The notes beneath the pieces are model-generated. The model was not told where the DNA came from. It made no database searches and saw only the letters and a program-made list of their open reading frames with translations. The position numbers and the translations under genes were made by a program. Shown piece after piece: positions 34,284 to 44,890 of a stretch of 64,000 nt of DNA. Origin of the DNA: Hesseltinella vesiculosa (Eukaryota > Mucoromycota > Mucoromycetes > Mucorales > Cunninghamellaceae); NCBI GenBank assembly GCA_002104935.1, contig MCGT01000031.1, positions 62,001 through 126,000 of the forward strand, written 5' to 3'. Every line of letters begins with the position of its first letter. Position 1 is the stretch's first letter.

Positions 34284-34505
34284 GTTGTTACATTTACCAT
34301 TTGATATTTTGTATCCACACGAATGTTTGTCTATAATTTTCGCAGGGGCGCTTTTTGCAGTTGGCCAATCAGAAAAGAGAAGGAAAAACAGCAGCCATGA
34401 AATTTTTGTTTTTTCCCAATCCTTTGAATGTTTCTTTCTCCATCATTTGCTGTACCGATGGTAATATGTTGAGTAGTATTGGTTTGGGCGACGGGCTATA
34501 TTAGC

Positions 34506-34735
34506 GCACTGCCTCTAGTAGTCAATGATGGTCAGGCCCTCGGTTTGGCTGGAGATGAACGGTCACTGTTACCGATATCTGCCATTTTACGGCACGTATT
34601 TGGGTGCTGCTGAAACAGAGAAGCACTGTCTCCAGTAGTCAATGATGGTCAAGCCCTCGGTTTGGCTGGAGATGAACGGGCACTGTTACTGGTATCTGCC
34701 ACTTGCATGGGCACGTATTCGGGTTTCTCTGCCTT
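34506..34735 (+). repeat. Tandem duplication, 117-bp period
   Basis: Two adjacent copies beginning GCACTGCCTCTAGTAGTC (34506) and GCACTGTCTCCAGTAGTC (34623). They share AATGATGGTCA(G/A)GCCCTCGG and GGCTGGAGATGAACGG. About 90% identical by eye. Non-coding. Confidence 0.85.
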
Positions 34736-34863
34736 AGTCGTCCGATTGCAATGACAATTTTGTGTTAATGTCGGTTTTTTTTAGTGTATATTACCATCAT
34801 TGTTGTGATGCCAGTTTTGTTGTAATCCATCCATGCTTTGCATTCTAAGGCCATTCCAATGAT

Positions 34864-35100
34864 GTGGAAAACCTGGTATTAATGTTATGTGACATGGCGC
34901 AATTAGCTGCATTGAATAAAAAAGAACTATTTCCTTTCGACATTTGTACTGTATTTGAGATATACCGTAATCCCACTCGCCAAACCGCCACGTGCATAGT
35001 CGCCGGTGAGGAGGTGATGGTAGCAGACATCACTGGTGACAGTGCATTGCAGAAAGGAATTTGTTCACTCAGCAAGAAGTACACAACGTAAAGCGCGTGA
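34864..35100 (+). other. Coding-like fragment
   Basis: A 75-codon frame, MENLVLMLCDMAQLAALNKK ... FEIYRNPTRQTATCIVAGEE. It has protein-like composition but no recognised family and no clear exon partners. Possibly part of an accessory gene interrupted by the duplicated block at 35195. Confidence 0.3.
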
Positions 35101-35194
35101 AAACTCTGTACCCTTAACTGACCTATTTTGTTGTGGAAATATAAATCGAGCGTGATAATAAACAAGAAATAACATGTTACCTCAGGTATCATCC

Positions 35195-35490
35195 AGGTTG
35201 GCCATTACCCCTTTTTAAACAACAACGCTTTTCCGGGGTGGTTGACGCCAGCCCTGTCGTCTAACGGCTTAGCTACAGTGGGGTAGCCCCACAAGTACGT
35301 GCACACTTTTATTTGTATGAACGTCTCATCCTCATCCTCCATTCCTCTTTATTTCTACTTGGCCTGTTTCCTTCATGGTGTTTCCCTTGTTACTCTCCCT
35401 TTGCCATTGGTGTAATTTCTCTCCTGTCTTGCTCGTTTACTTCACCCGGCATTTCCTTTTATTGACTTGCGACATCCAACGACTAGAATT
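35195..35490 (+). pseudogene. Partial copy of the gene end at 9.44-9.74 kb
   Basis: The reverse complement of about 9440-9740 is recognisable here. NNNAFPGWLTPALS is kept, but a TAA precedes it and VG*PHK replaces VGLPHK. The following 150 bp match the downstream flank (GACGTTCATACAAATAAAAG, AGAAATTACACCAATG in the other orientation). An inverted, decayed duplication. Confidence 0.75.
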
Positions 35491-35499
35491 TGATTGGTT

Positions 35500-37029
35500 C
35501 GTACTTTCAACTAAAAGTCGCATAATATTTTTTTTGGCGTATTTTTCTTTTTCCACCCTCAACTGTGTATGACATTGTGAGTCAAGCGCTTGATAGAATT
35601 GACAAATTTCCTTGGAGCATTTCTTGCCGCATCAAACTTAGTTTGCAATTGTGCAAGTGCAACGATGGCACCGCGATGCTTTTCAACGGTTTTTTTATTT
35701 TTTATTTTTTAGAAGGGAGTCATGGCCTTCAACTCTGGTTGCTACAGCAAGATATTTACATGATGGTGCTGACAAGACCAACCAAACTTTATTACATGTG
35801 CGTGTGGAAGCCTAGTTTATCCACAGCTACCTAAAGAAGACGTAGCTTGGAAGAACCAGCGGAATTATTGCTCATGCAGATGGCCCTCGATTGACATCAT
35901 AGCTTCTGAAGATGATGGCACTGTAAGTAACACTTTATCTTTGATAGAGTATACTCTTAAACTTGGTAAGTTGTTGGTGCATGATATATTGTGTTTCAGA
36001 TCGTTTTATTTTCATACAGAAAGTTGCAAGAGCTATTCCGCTGAATCAAAGCACTTCTGGTCCTGGTACAGGATGTGCTGCTGATGATTTGTTTGGTAAG
36101 GCCTCCCTTATTCTTCCTAGGTTCTCCATGGCCACCGATAATGCTTTTCCTTGCTGGTATCTACAAATCATGTTCAGGTTTGATCCTGGTGATTTTCTAG
36201 GGTTCTACACGTTTTTTTTTTTTGTCAAACCTACCAAGGACAATGATGACAACGACATCCGTTATTATGCACTACGAACGATAGAGAGTATGCTCCCTCG
36301 TTTAATTGGAGGTCATGAGAGTGGTAGCCACAACCATGTTCCTGCCGAGCCAAGCAGCAGCCACGACCATCACGCTAACGAGCCAAACAGTAGCCACGAC
36401 CATCTCTCTGCCAAGCCTAACATCGAAGCAGTGACTCCTGCAACGACAACTCCACTTTGGAAACGGTAAGAGTGAGTTGGAATAAATGAAAAATGTCATT
36501 TTTCTTTATACCCTCCTCCTTATGCTTTGATATTATAATGCTTTAGATGTTTTACGGATGGGGTTGGTGACTTGGAACAAACCATCGCTATGAAGAAAAG
36601 GTGCTTGAGTGATCTTGAATCTGATGTCAGCAAGGCGAAGGCCGAGTTGGTATGCTGAATCAAACACTTGCCTGGGCAAAAAAATGCATGAAATAACCTC
36701 CATTCCCCCGTATTCCATATCCCCATATCTGTAATTCCCCTCCCTACCACACACCTATCCCCTTCCCCCCACCCAAATAAAGTTTTTTTTCTTCCCATGC
36801 CAAATGACGGCGACAATTTGCTGTCAATATTCCAATGTTCAGCCCATCCTAATCTGCTGCTTTGTGGTAGACTTCTACTCTCGATGTCGTGCTTCAAAAA
36901 AGGCATCGATTTCTTGTTTTGCGAAGCTGTCCTCAGCTTGGCTTGACAAAACGAGCCGAAATTCAGTTCAAAATAAACGAGGCTCAAATGGCGCCGGCTG
37001 GTGATGCAGTGACCGGCAAGCGCCATGTT
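35500..37029. other. Accessory DNA with scattered coding-like pieces
   Basis: Plus-strand pieces: ALDRIDKFPWSISCRIKLSL (about 35590), DRFIFIQKVARAIPLNQSTS (about 36000), a Ser/His repeat (PAEPSSSHDHHANEPNSSHD, about 36340-36420) and a short coiled coil (LEQTIAMKKRCLSDLESDVS, about 36570). The DRFIFIQ segment resembles 62055-62110. They do not assemble into one confident gene. Confidence 0.35.
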
Positions 37030-37548
37030 TTTTTTTTTCAGAAAACATTACGGTGAACGTTAATTGCTTAGTTTATTAATGACAGGGTTGGCAGCTGTGG
37101 ACGGGGATGAAGGTAACATGCCAGGCAAAATAAAAGCGGAAGGGGATATATAAATTTACAAAGAGCCCGTTACAGTCAAGATATCATTCACTTCGGTGTT
37201 ACTAAAAAGATAGGTGCGAGAGTTTCAGTCCTGCTGTCAGCCATTCAACATTTATCACTTACTCGACAACAATAAACTCCAGGGACCCATCGTCACCACC
37301 AATTCTAGCGCCCGAGGACTTGGATACCGATTCACCGTTTTGTGATTTGTTGCGGGTTTCTTGATCTTCCGATTGCTCTTCCTCGTCCTCCTCGTGGTTC
37401 TCGAATGCCAACCATTCGTACTTTTCGGAAATACTAGAGCGAGGGATAGAAGCGTTGAATGTACCGTATATCAACAAACCAACATGATCCTGTCATGGCA
37501 AACTGATACGGTTAACTAAATTTGCAAAAAAAAATTGGCCAGCTCGCT
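37030..37548 (-). pseudogene. Truncated duplicate of RPA43 (exons 3-4 and 3' flank)
   Basis: Aligns with 18420-18910 in the same orientation. It keeps LIYGTFNASIPRSSISEKYE, NGESVSKSSGARIGGDDGSL and, after a 5'-GTAAGTG donor and an acceptor at about 37187, NTEVNDILTVTGSL with stop. Exons 1-2 are missing and homology ends at AGCTCG (37548), exactly where the shared upstream sequence of the PIF1 gene begins. The reading frame of the kept part is still open, so the duplication is young or the residues remain constrained. Confidence 0.9.
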
Positions 37549-37610
37549 GGCTGTGCCGCGCCGAGCGGATTGGAGGCGCACGGACGCGGTTGCTGAAAAA
37601 AAAAGACGCT
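37549..37610 (+). repeat. Shared upstream sequence, copy 2
   Basis: GTGCCGCGCCGAGCGGATTG, GAGGCGCACGGAC, an A-run and GACGCTTCTTT. It parallels 32470-32530. It lies between the truncated RPA43 copy and the PIF1 helicase start, about 85-145 bp upstream of its ATG. Confidence 0.6.
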
Positions 37611-37693
37611 TCTTTCTCCCTCTTTATTTTTGTTTTTGATCGCTCATTCTACCGTAACTTTATTTTGCACGCAATCAATCTTATTTCTATTGA

Positions 37694-39769
37694 ATGTCTG
37701 CTACAAGTAAGCAAGGTATCCTGCATACGCTGGCGCATTACCGCACCATCTAACCTCTCTTTATCTTCTTCTCTTTGAGTAGGCACTGCAGCAAATGGTC
37801 ACAGCCATAATCTCAAAATGCTGTTAAACCTGCTTGATGTAACAGCACCTAGGAGGCTTCAGCTACCATCCGAATGGACCTACACGTCCTATGGTCGAGA
37901 TTTGGCTGCACGCCCATTGAAGCGCAAACGAAAAGATGAACCAGCGAAACGTCGACATCAATGGCATGGTAGGAGCAGTGATCATGCCACAACATTTTAC
38001 AATACACCTTTGGCCGAGAACAAATCCTTGAATGTGGACAGCCTGACACCTGAGCAAAAGTATGTTTTTGATTTGGCTATCAACCAAAGAAAGAGCATCT
38101 TCTTCACAGGCTCTGCAGGTAAAGCGAAAAAAAAAACACAGTGCTCTTAGCCAAACCGATCGGTCAACTTTTTTTTTCTGTTATTAGGCACAGGCAAGTC
38201 ATATCTCTTACACCAAATGTGCCTTGCACTTCAAGAAAAGCATGGAAAGGAACATGTTGCCATCACTGCATCCACTGGTATTGCTGCGTACAACATTGGA
38301 GGGGTCACGGTCCATAGGTAAATGAGCCAACAACTAGGGGCGTTGTTGATACTGACCAAGTTGTTATAGTTTTGCGGGCATCGGACCTGGAACGAAAAAT
38401 ACAGAGGATATAATACAATGTGCAATGGACATTAAAGCACGTACCTCTTGGGTTACAACAAAAGTGTTGGTGATTGACGAAAGTAAGCTCACGGACGAAA
38501 GGAGAGAGAGGAGTCGTTCCTTACAGCATTGATTTTTTTTTATATCAAGTCTCTATGCTTAGTGGGGAGCTTTTAGATAAGATCGATGCAGTGGCAAGAG
38601 CAAGCAGACAGAAAAATGGCCCTTTTGGCAATCTCCAGGTAAGCTGCTGGTGGCTGGATCAGTCGGATTCATTGCCTTTTGACTATCACTAGGTCGTATT
38701 CTGTGGCGATTTCTATCAACTTCCTCCTGTGACAAAACACAGTGAAGAAGTCAATTTTGCTTTTGAAGCTAACTGTTGGCCCATGGCGGTTCAAGAAACG
38801 ATTGTATTAAAGCAAGTGCACCGGCAGAAAGATCCAGGTTCGCAATCATCCTCGCTCTTTTTCCCGTGCTGCTGACACTGATTCCTCGTTTTTTTTCTTT
38901 TGACTCAGAATTTATCAAAGCCCTGAACGAAGTCCGCATTGGCAAGCTGTCAGTAGGAACGATCAATTACTTCAATAGCTTGCAACGATCGATCGGAAAT
39001 ACCTTGGTACCCATTTTGTATGACTAGAAGCTAAGCCTAAGTCTTGCACTGACCTTTATTTTACAAAGATACCCCATTCGAAAATTTGTAGATGAATACA
39101 ATCAAGAGCAACTACGCCAACTACCCGGAATCGAGTACAATTATCCAAGTAAAAACGTCGAGGGCAAGGTGGATTGCTTCAATGTCCCCCAGAATATCAC
39201 CTTGAAAGTCGGTGCACAAGTGATGCTGATGAAAAACAAATCGCCGACGCTGGTGAATGGCAGTGTTGGCCGTGTTATCGACTTTGTTGAAGATTTCTCA
39301 CCGACAACAAGCACAGCAAATAGACAGCAAAAACCGAACTCCAAGCCCGAAGAAAAGCCTGAAATGGTACCTCTAGTCAAGTTCTCTAACAATGAAACGT
39401 GCAGGATCAGCCGATATGCCTACACCGTCGAAGACCGATGTAAGCCAATGCTGCGTTTGTTGCCAGTCACTCACACTCACATCACAATATTTTGAACCCT
39501 TTTTATTTGTTGCTGTAGATGGAAGGAATGTTTCAAAGATGGACCAACTTCCTCTAAATTTGGCATGGGCAATGACCATACACAAAAGCCAAGGCCAGAC
39601 GCTGCAAAAGGTGCGCGTGGATTTGGAACGAACGTTTGCTGAAGGCCAGGCCTATGTCGCACTGTCTAGGGCCACTTGCAGTGAAGGATTAGAAGTAGCC
39701 AACTTTACAACAGCCAGTGTCCGTTGCAATCCAAAGGTCAAAGCTTTCTTTGCTAATTTAAAAAAGTAA
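37694..39769 (+). CDS. PIF1-family 5'-3' DNA helicase
   Basis: Nine exons (37694-37706, 37783-38118, 38188-38317, 38370-38482, 38550-38638, 38693-38837, 38909-39017, 39069-39439, 39519-39769) give 518 residues. Helicase motifs: [20 protein letters not shown], Walker [26 protein letters not shown], Walker [34 protein letters not shown], and motifs V/VI in [16 protein letters not shown] and AYVALSRAT. There is a short basic N-terminus ([14 protein letters not shown]) that could be a nuclear signal. The family acts on G-quadruplexes, replication forks and telomeres, and also occurs in Helitrons. No Rep domain is present. It is shorter than S. cerevisiae Pif1 but complete in its core. Confidence 0.92.
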
Positions 39770-40785
39770 AATAAAAATTGTGTACTTAGACGGAGTATTT
39801 TTATGACAGGTCTATTCAGAAGAGTTGGGCATATTGTTTGGACAGGCATCTGCGTTGCACCCCACGACTCCTGCCGGTGCACGCTGAGAAATTGGTAGTT
39901 ATCTTTCTTACTCTTTGTAGGGCTACGAGGAGTTGCAATTGCAATTGTTATATTTGCGGCGGACTCTCCATGTGGCGAAATGGCCGATTTTTCTACTTGG
40001 GAGCGGGTGATCAACACGAAGTTGATCGTAGGTAGGCTTATAACCTTCAACAATCGACCTGACTTTTTAGCAACATCGTTATTCTTCGGCAACCTCCAGA
40101 CAATACTTTCTACAGTCAGGTCTATCAGTAATAATCGAATGCTGTACAGGTACGAGCCTAGATGCTAAAATGTGTTTGGCAGTGATAATCTAGTCCCCCA
40201 CCCTCCCTCCTCTTCATCTCTCTCTTTCTATGAAAATTAAATGGTGCTTTATTATTTTGCACAGGAGATCTTGATTGCGTGGGTGGTGATGATGGTCAAC
40301 ATGTACTGGAAGTACTTTGCGTGAAATTGAAACCTGGCCTGTGTGCTATGACTTTGATTGGCTACGATATTGCTTGTTGGAGGTAATCCACTTGACCCTC
40401 AAAGGAAAGAGTTCCAGCGATTGAATCAAAAAAAATAAATGAGAATAGAGCTGCATTTAACAAATCCTTACGAAGGTTGAATTTGGGAGTACAATTTTGA
40501 TGAATGAAGACCAGTCAACAATTCCATCCCTGGGTTACGCCATTAATGCAACCTGTCCTTTGCTGAATGCCCAAAAGGGTCCTTCCAGAAAGTAAGTGAC
40601 TGTAGCAGCACAACGTCCAATACTAGGTTGAATAGCATTACACGATGAAGCCTCTGTCCATACTAAATCTTCAACAATTTTTTTGAGAATCAACATGCGC
40701 TTAAAAAAATCACAAAACCAGCGGCAGAAAAAATCGGAGCGTTTGCAAAGGCATTTTTCTCTGTCTCTTCAGTTCTTTTTATTCA
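39770..40785. other. Intergenic with unresolved coding-like pieces
   Basis: Pieces on the plus strand include GLFRRVGHIVWTGICVAPHD (about 39805-39890) and, after an AG, GDLDCVGGDDGQHVLEVLCV (about 40262-40330). No gene model or family could be supported. Confidence 0.3.
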
Positions 40786-42512
40786 ATGCTAAAAGGCATA
40801 TCTGACAATCAAGTTTACGATCATTGGCTACGATCGGCTGGTAGCATTGAGCCAGCATATGACTACTTTTCTTTTGCAGATTTGGTTAACAGGGACAGAG
40901 CAACAACAAACGTCAGCTATCTCTCCATTATGAATCATTTCAGTAAGAAGCATCCTTCCAATGAACAGGCTGTCTCTGCTCTTAATACGTTCAATGTAAG
41001 CATTATTTTGGCATACAATGTGTTAATTATTATTATTTTTTTAAAAAAAAATTAGAAGCGTAAAACCAGTGATTCTAATTTTCATAAAAAATATGAAGAC
41101 TACTGGCATGAACGCGACGAGCACACTTTGATTATTCGAATGCGTAATCGGGCTCTCAGTACAACAGAAAGCGTCCATTCCGATGCATGTGAGCAAGTAG
41201 AAAGATTGTCAAAGAAGGTATTTTATTGTAGAGTGCGCACAGTGACGGCATGAGCATCATAAACGAGAAGCTCACACTAATCATTAGGCTTGCCAAATCG
41301 CCCCATCGTCGGTCGACTCTGGGTCTTCAGTTTCCCCTGTGCTTGAATCTGCAGAATCTGTATCAACAATGCCTTCTGAGACTGAAATAGAATACGCGCT
41401 AAAAGCAATAGCTGAAACGAAATATGATCTTTGTGACAAGTAAGTTAATTCACACAGACGTTTGAATCTCGATGAAAAACCTGTCATATCCCTGCTTAGT
41501 TCCAAACCTGAAGTCCTGCATTTTGATGATGATGGTGTGATAAAGCAGATTATTAAAAATCTTGGACTGAAGTATTACCAAGACCTCAAGGGTGCCACCA
41601 ATTTGCCGGCAATCACCATGTCTACTCCTTGCAAACAGCTTCTTGGACTTATCCATGATATACCTCCAAGTGCGACTTTAATTCGAAACATACTCCGTAA
41701 GTCAACCCTTGGTGAAGAACCTTTCGATACAATCGTCCACGCCGATCTACATTTTACAGAAGTAATCATGACGCATTTGTGAGTATATTATATTTTACTG
41801 TAATATTCAGCACATTCATTATTGTATTTCTATGTAGTCTGGACCTCATATCTAGTCCACGCAATCCTTTACTGCAACGATCTCTGGAACGCACAGCAGC
41901 AACATTCACAACTGTATCCATCATCAACAATCTCTTTTTATCGAACAACGACGTAATTGATTTGTCATGGTGAGCTCCGCATCATTTCTATACTCTCCGA
42001 ATGAATAACAAATTTTGACAGGTTTGAAAAGGAAGTGCAGACCACTGGCTCTACGAAATGGGATGGCGTTGTTTTTGCGATAAAAAACAAACGCGTGACG
42101 CCGGTCCTTATCGAGTTTTCTGGCGGTGTGATGGCAAACTCAACGGCAAAGAAGGAGAAGGATGATGAATGCAAACTGATTTCTAAGATTTGCAAGTTGG
42201 CCAAGTATACCGAGTCACTCAACGTCTCTTCACACCCCATCCAACAATACTTCATACGCTTTTTCAGTAAGTTATCAAATGTGGATGACACCTTTTACCA
42301 ATCAATTCGTTGTAGACAACCGCATCCACTTTGAGGCAATTATTCTTCTCGGAAATGGTGTTTTTATCAAAAGAAATTTGTTTGTTGTCACATGCCCCAC
42401 CTCACCAGATGAGCTCAAAGATTTTGGAGAAATGATACCGTCAATGCTAGCATGGAAAAAAGCTGTCGTTGAACAAACAAAGAAACTTTCGAAGTCACTT
42501 GGAAATTGTTGA
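40786..42512 (+). CDS. Lineage-specific protein with nuclease-like core, unrecognised
   Basis: About eight exons starting at ATG 40786 (MLKGISDNQVYDHWLRSAGS). Acceptors were read at about 41055, 41288, 41458, 41838, 42023 and 42316, and all joins checked keep frame. Landmarks: KKYEDYWHERDEHTLIIRMR, a Ser-rich linker, PSATLIRNILRKSTLGEEPF, then TKWDGVVFAIKN ... PVLIEFSGGVMANSTAKKEK. The D-G ... (I)EFSGG pair resembles a PD-(D/E)XK core with the lysine replaced. It ends KKLSKSLGNC and a stop. Similar in layout to the genes at 2.1 and 32.6 kb. Such proteins are common in mucoralean accessory DNA as I know it, and their function is unknown. Confidence 0.7.
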
Positions 42513-43510
42513 AAAAGCAGCTGCCGTCTTGTCAGTTTTGCGAGATGCACTGGATGGTCAAAATGAAAAAAAAAAAAAAAAAAAGTTAATTCTACATTGC
42601 ATTTTGACCTGACAGATCAACCGTAAATTGAGCTTATGCACAAAAAGTCATGAATATGATAATGGTGAAAAATGAAGTCGGTCAAGTGTGGTCAACCAGC
42701 CAACTCTCCAACGACTTAATTTTGAAGCGTCAAACTTCTCAGCTAGACAAATGAAAAAAAAACCTGGAGAACCACCGGACGATTTGGTCAAATCAACCTC
42801 ATATGCGCCAAATTTGGGTCCTTTGATTGTGCTTTTTTCTTGTTGAAGACTACAAAAGGCTTTTGTTGAAGCTTCAACTACACCAAGTTAAAGCATGTTA
42901 AAACCTGAATCTTCTTCCTTCTTGCTTGAACACATATTTCCTTTTTTTAATCGAACATTTGATGTCTGCAACCCTCTCCAAATTATACATAAACCTGGTC
43001 TAGGGGGTGAGTGGCGGCAATGTTTAAATTCACAAGCCTCCCTATCGCAATATCGATGCGCTAGGACAAACAACCCCCAAGCCAAAAAAAAAAAAAAAGA
43101 ATTTTCATCACCTGCCACGTTTCCAGTACAAGATTTAAACTATCGCGGTAAACGCGTGAGCGATTCCCCTCAACAAATTGTGCACGTGTATAGGTATCCA
43201 TATACTTCAAGGTACGTGTGCCTTGGACACATTTTCCTTGTGCAGAAATGGAAGCGTACCACCTACCAGTGTCATCAACGTGACCGGAAGGTTGTTAAAA
43301 AAAACCATTAGCACGCAAGGGTGAGTTGGAAATAAATGATGGCGGAGAAAGGTAAGAGTTTACCAGACGTGGCAACTGTTCCGTCACATACTTGAATATT
43401 GTGTTGGACAAAGTCGATGGGAAAGCCAGAAACCGAGGTTGCCATGACAACCGACAAATATCCAATTTGGACGCCATCATGGGAAAACAAAGTGAAACAT
43501 TCCCGCACTA
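42513..43510. other. Intergenic
   Basis: A-rich runs (42565-42583, 43085-43099). A minus-strand stretch at 43480-43310 reads IGYLSVVMATSVSGFPIDFV, which might be an exon, but no flanking exons were found. Otherwise nothing recognised. Confidence 0.25.
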
Positions 43511-43554
43511 AAAAAAAAGCCAGGAAGCATGAACCTGAAGTCAATTACATTGCG

Positions 43555-43585
<31 letters not shown>

Positions 43586-44440
43586 GCTGAAAGACAAAAA
43601 TGTTGCTCCCCACCCCTCGAAAAAGCAACTGAAATCACTTTTGATTAAGCCAGGACTTTTTTATGGACATACTGTCATCTTGAAAAAAAAACCACTCAAA
43701 ATGATTTTGGTTATGTCAGGGGACGTTGTTCTGCGAAAAAAATGGTGATTTTGCCACGCATGGCAGAAACCATTGTCCCCCCAAAAAATACGCGGTCAGA
43801 CAAAGGGTGCCGCCCAGGTTCGAAAAAAAACCCATATTTAGACGTAGCAAGAAATGTGTAATGTTTAAGCAAATACTTTCCTTCAATGGGAATGAAAATA
43901 ATTGTGAGCGATATGTTTTTCTTTATATGGGTGATGGATTTTTTGAAAATATACTTTCTAAAAAAGTAGCAATTATACTTTTTAGGAAAGTATATTTTCA
44001 AAAAATCCATCACCCATATAAAGAAAAACATATCGCTCACAATTATTTTCATTCCCATTGAAGGAAAGTATTTGCTTAAAATTGACACTTTTTTGGCTAT
44101 GTCTAAGTATGGCGATTTTTTTCGAACCTGGGCGGCACCCTTTGTCTGACCGCGTATTTTTTGGGGGGACAATGGTTTCTGCCATGCGTGGCAAAATCAC
44201 CATTTTTTTCGCAGAACAACGTCCCCTGACATAACCAAAATCATTTTGAGTGGTTTTTTTTTCAAGATGACAGTATGTCCATAAAAAAGTCCTGGCTTAA
44301 TCAAAAGTGATTTCAGTTGCTTTTTCGAGGGGTGGGGAGCAACATTTTTGTCTTTCAGCTTTTTTTTTTTTTTTTTTTTTTTTTTGCTGCGCAATGTAAT
44401 TGACTTCGGGTTCCACATGCTCCCTGGCTTTTTTTTTTTT
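43511..44440. repeat. Large near-perfect inverted repeat (hairpin element)
   Basis: The left arm 43511-43966 (about 456 bp) is almost the exact reverse complement of 43978-44440 (about 463 bp), around an 11-bp loop (TAGCAATTATA, 43967-43977). The arms carry an A25 run and a matching T26 run, and differ mainly around 43845-43870 versus 44075-44105. Outer ends lie in A/T runs flanked by AAGCCAGG(A/G)AGCAT. The open frames inside are mirror images and not protein-like. It looks like a fold-back/MITE-type element or a recent palindromic duplication. Confidence 0.95.
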
Positions 44441-44890
44441 GGGTGGAAATGTCAGCCAAAGGGTCCGAATTTGGGGCATGTCAAAATCATCAAAAATGCT
44501 ATCTCATCCAATTGGTCCCTGATATTGCAAGCATATAATCTATGAACAGACACATCTGTAGATGAAACTACTAGCTTTCTAGTTAAGGTGAAGCTGATCT
44601 ACAGCCTGGCAAAGGCGAAAGACGAGGCTAAAAAGTAACAAAATAGACGTCATCCATATGCCAGTGGCGTAATAAAGAGATATTTTTTCGGACATTGCTT
44701 GCATGGGAGTATTAAGGCGGTTCCCATGCCAATTTCTTCACACACTGGTACTCGCGTTATTCTTTACGCTTGTTCTGGTTTTTTTTTTGACTAAAGCGGC
44801 ATTGGAACGCGGCCATTAGTTTTTCCGCGCTCTCTTTTTTTTTTTCTTCTTCTTTCTTTCTTGCATCCGCTTAATGTGCGTTATATCTAA
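44441..44890. promoter_or_regulatory. Upstream region of the Zn2Cys6 factor gene
   Basis: 450 bp with pyrimidine-rich runs just before the start (CTCTCTTTTTTTTTTTCTTC at about 44829-44850). No TATA box is obvious. Nothing else found. Confidence 0.35.

Noticed and set aside
42895..43311. 138-codon plus-strand frame
   Set aside because: Crosses an A-rich run and lacks domain-like composition. The opposite strand is at least as protein-like.
43711..44172. 153-codon open frame inside the inverted repeat
   Set aside because: It spans the palindrome, so its protein is partly mirror-related. Composition is dominated by homopolymer codons. There is no family signal.
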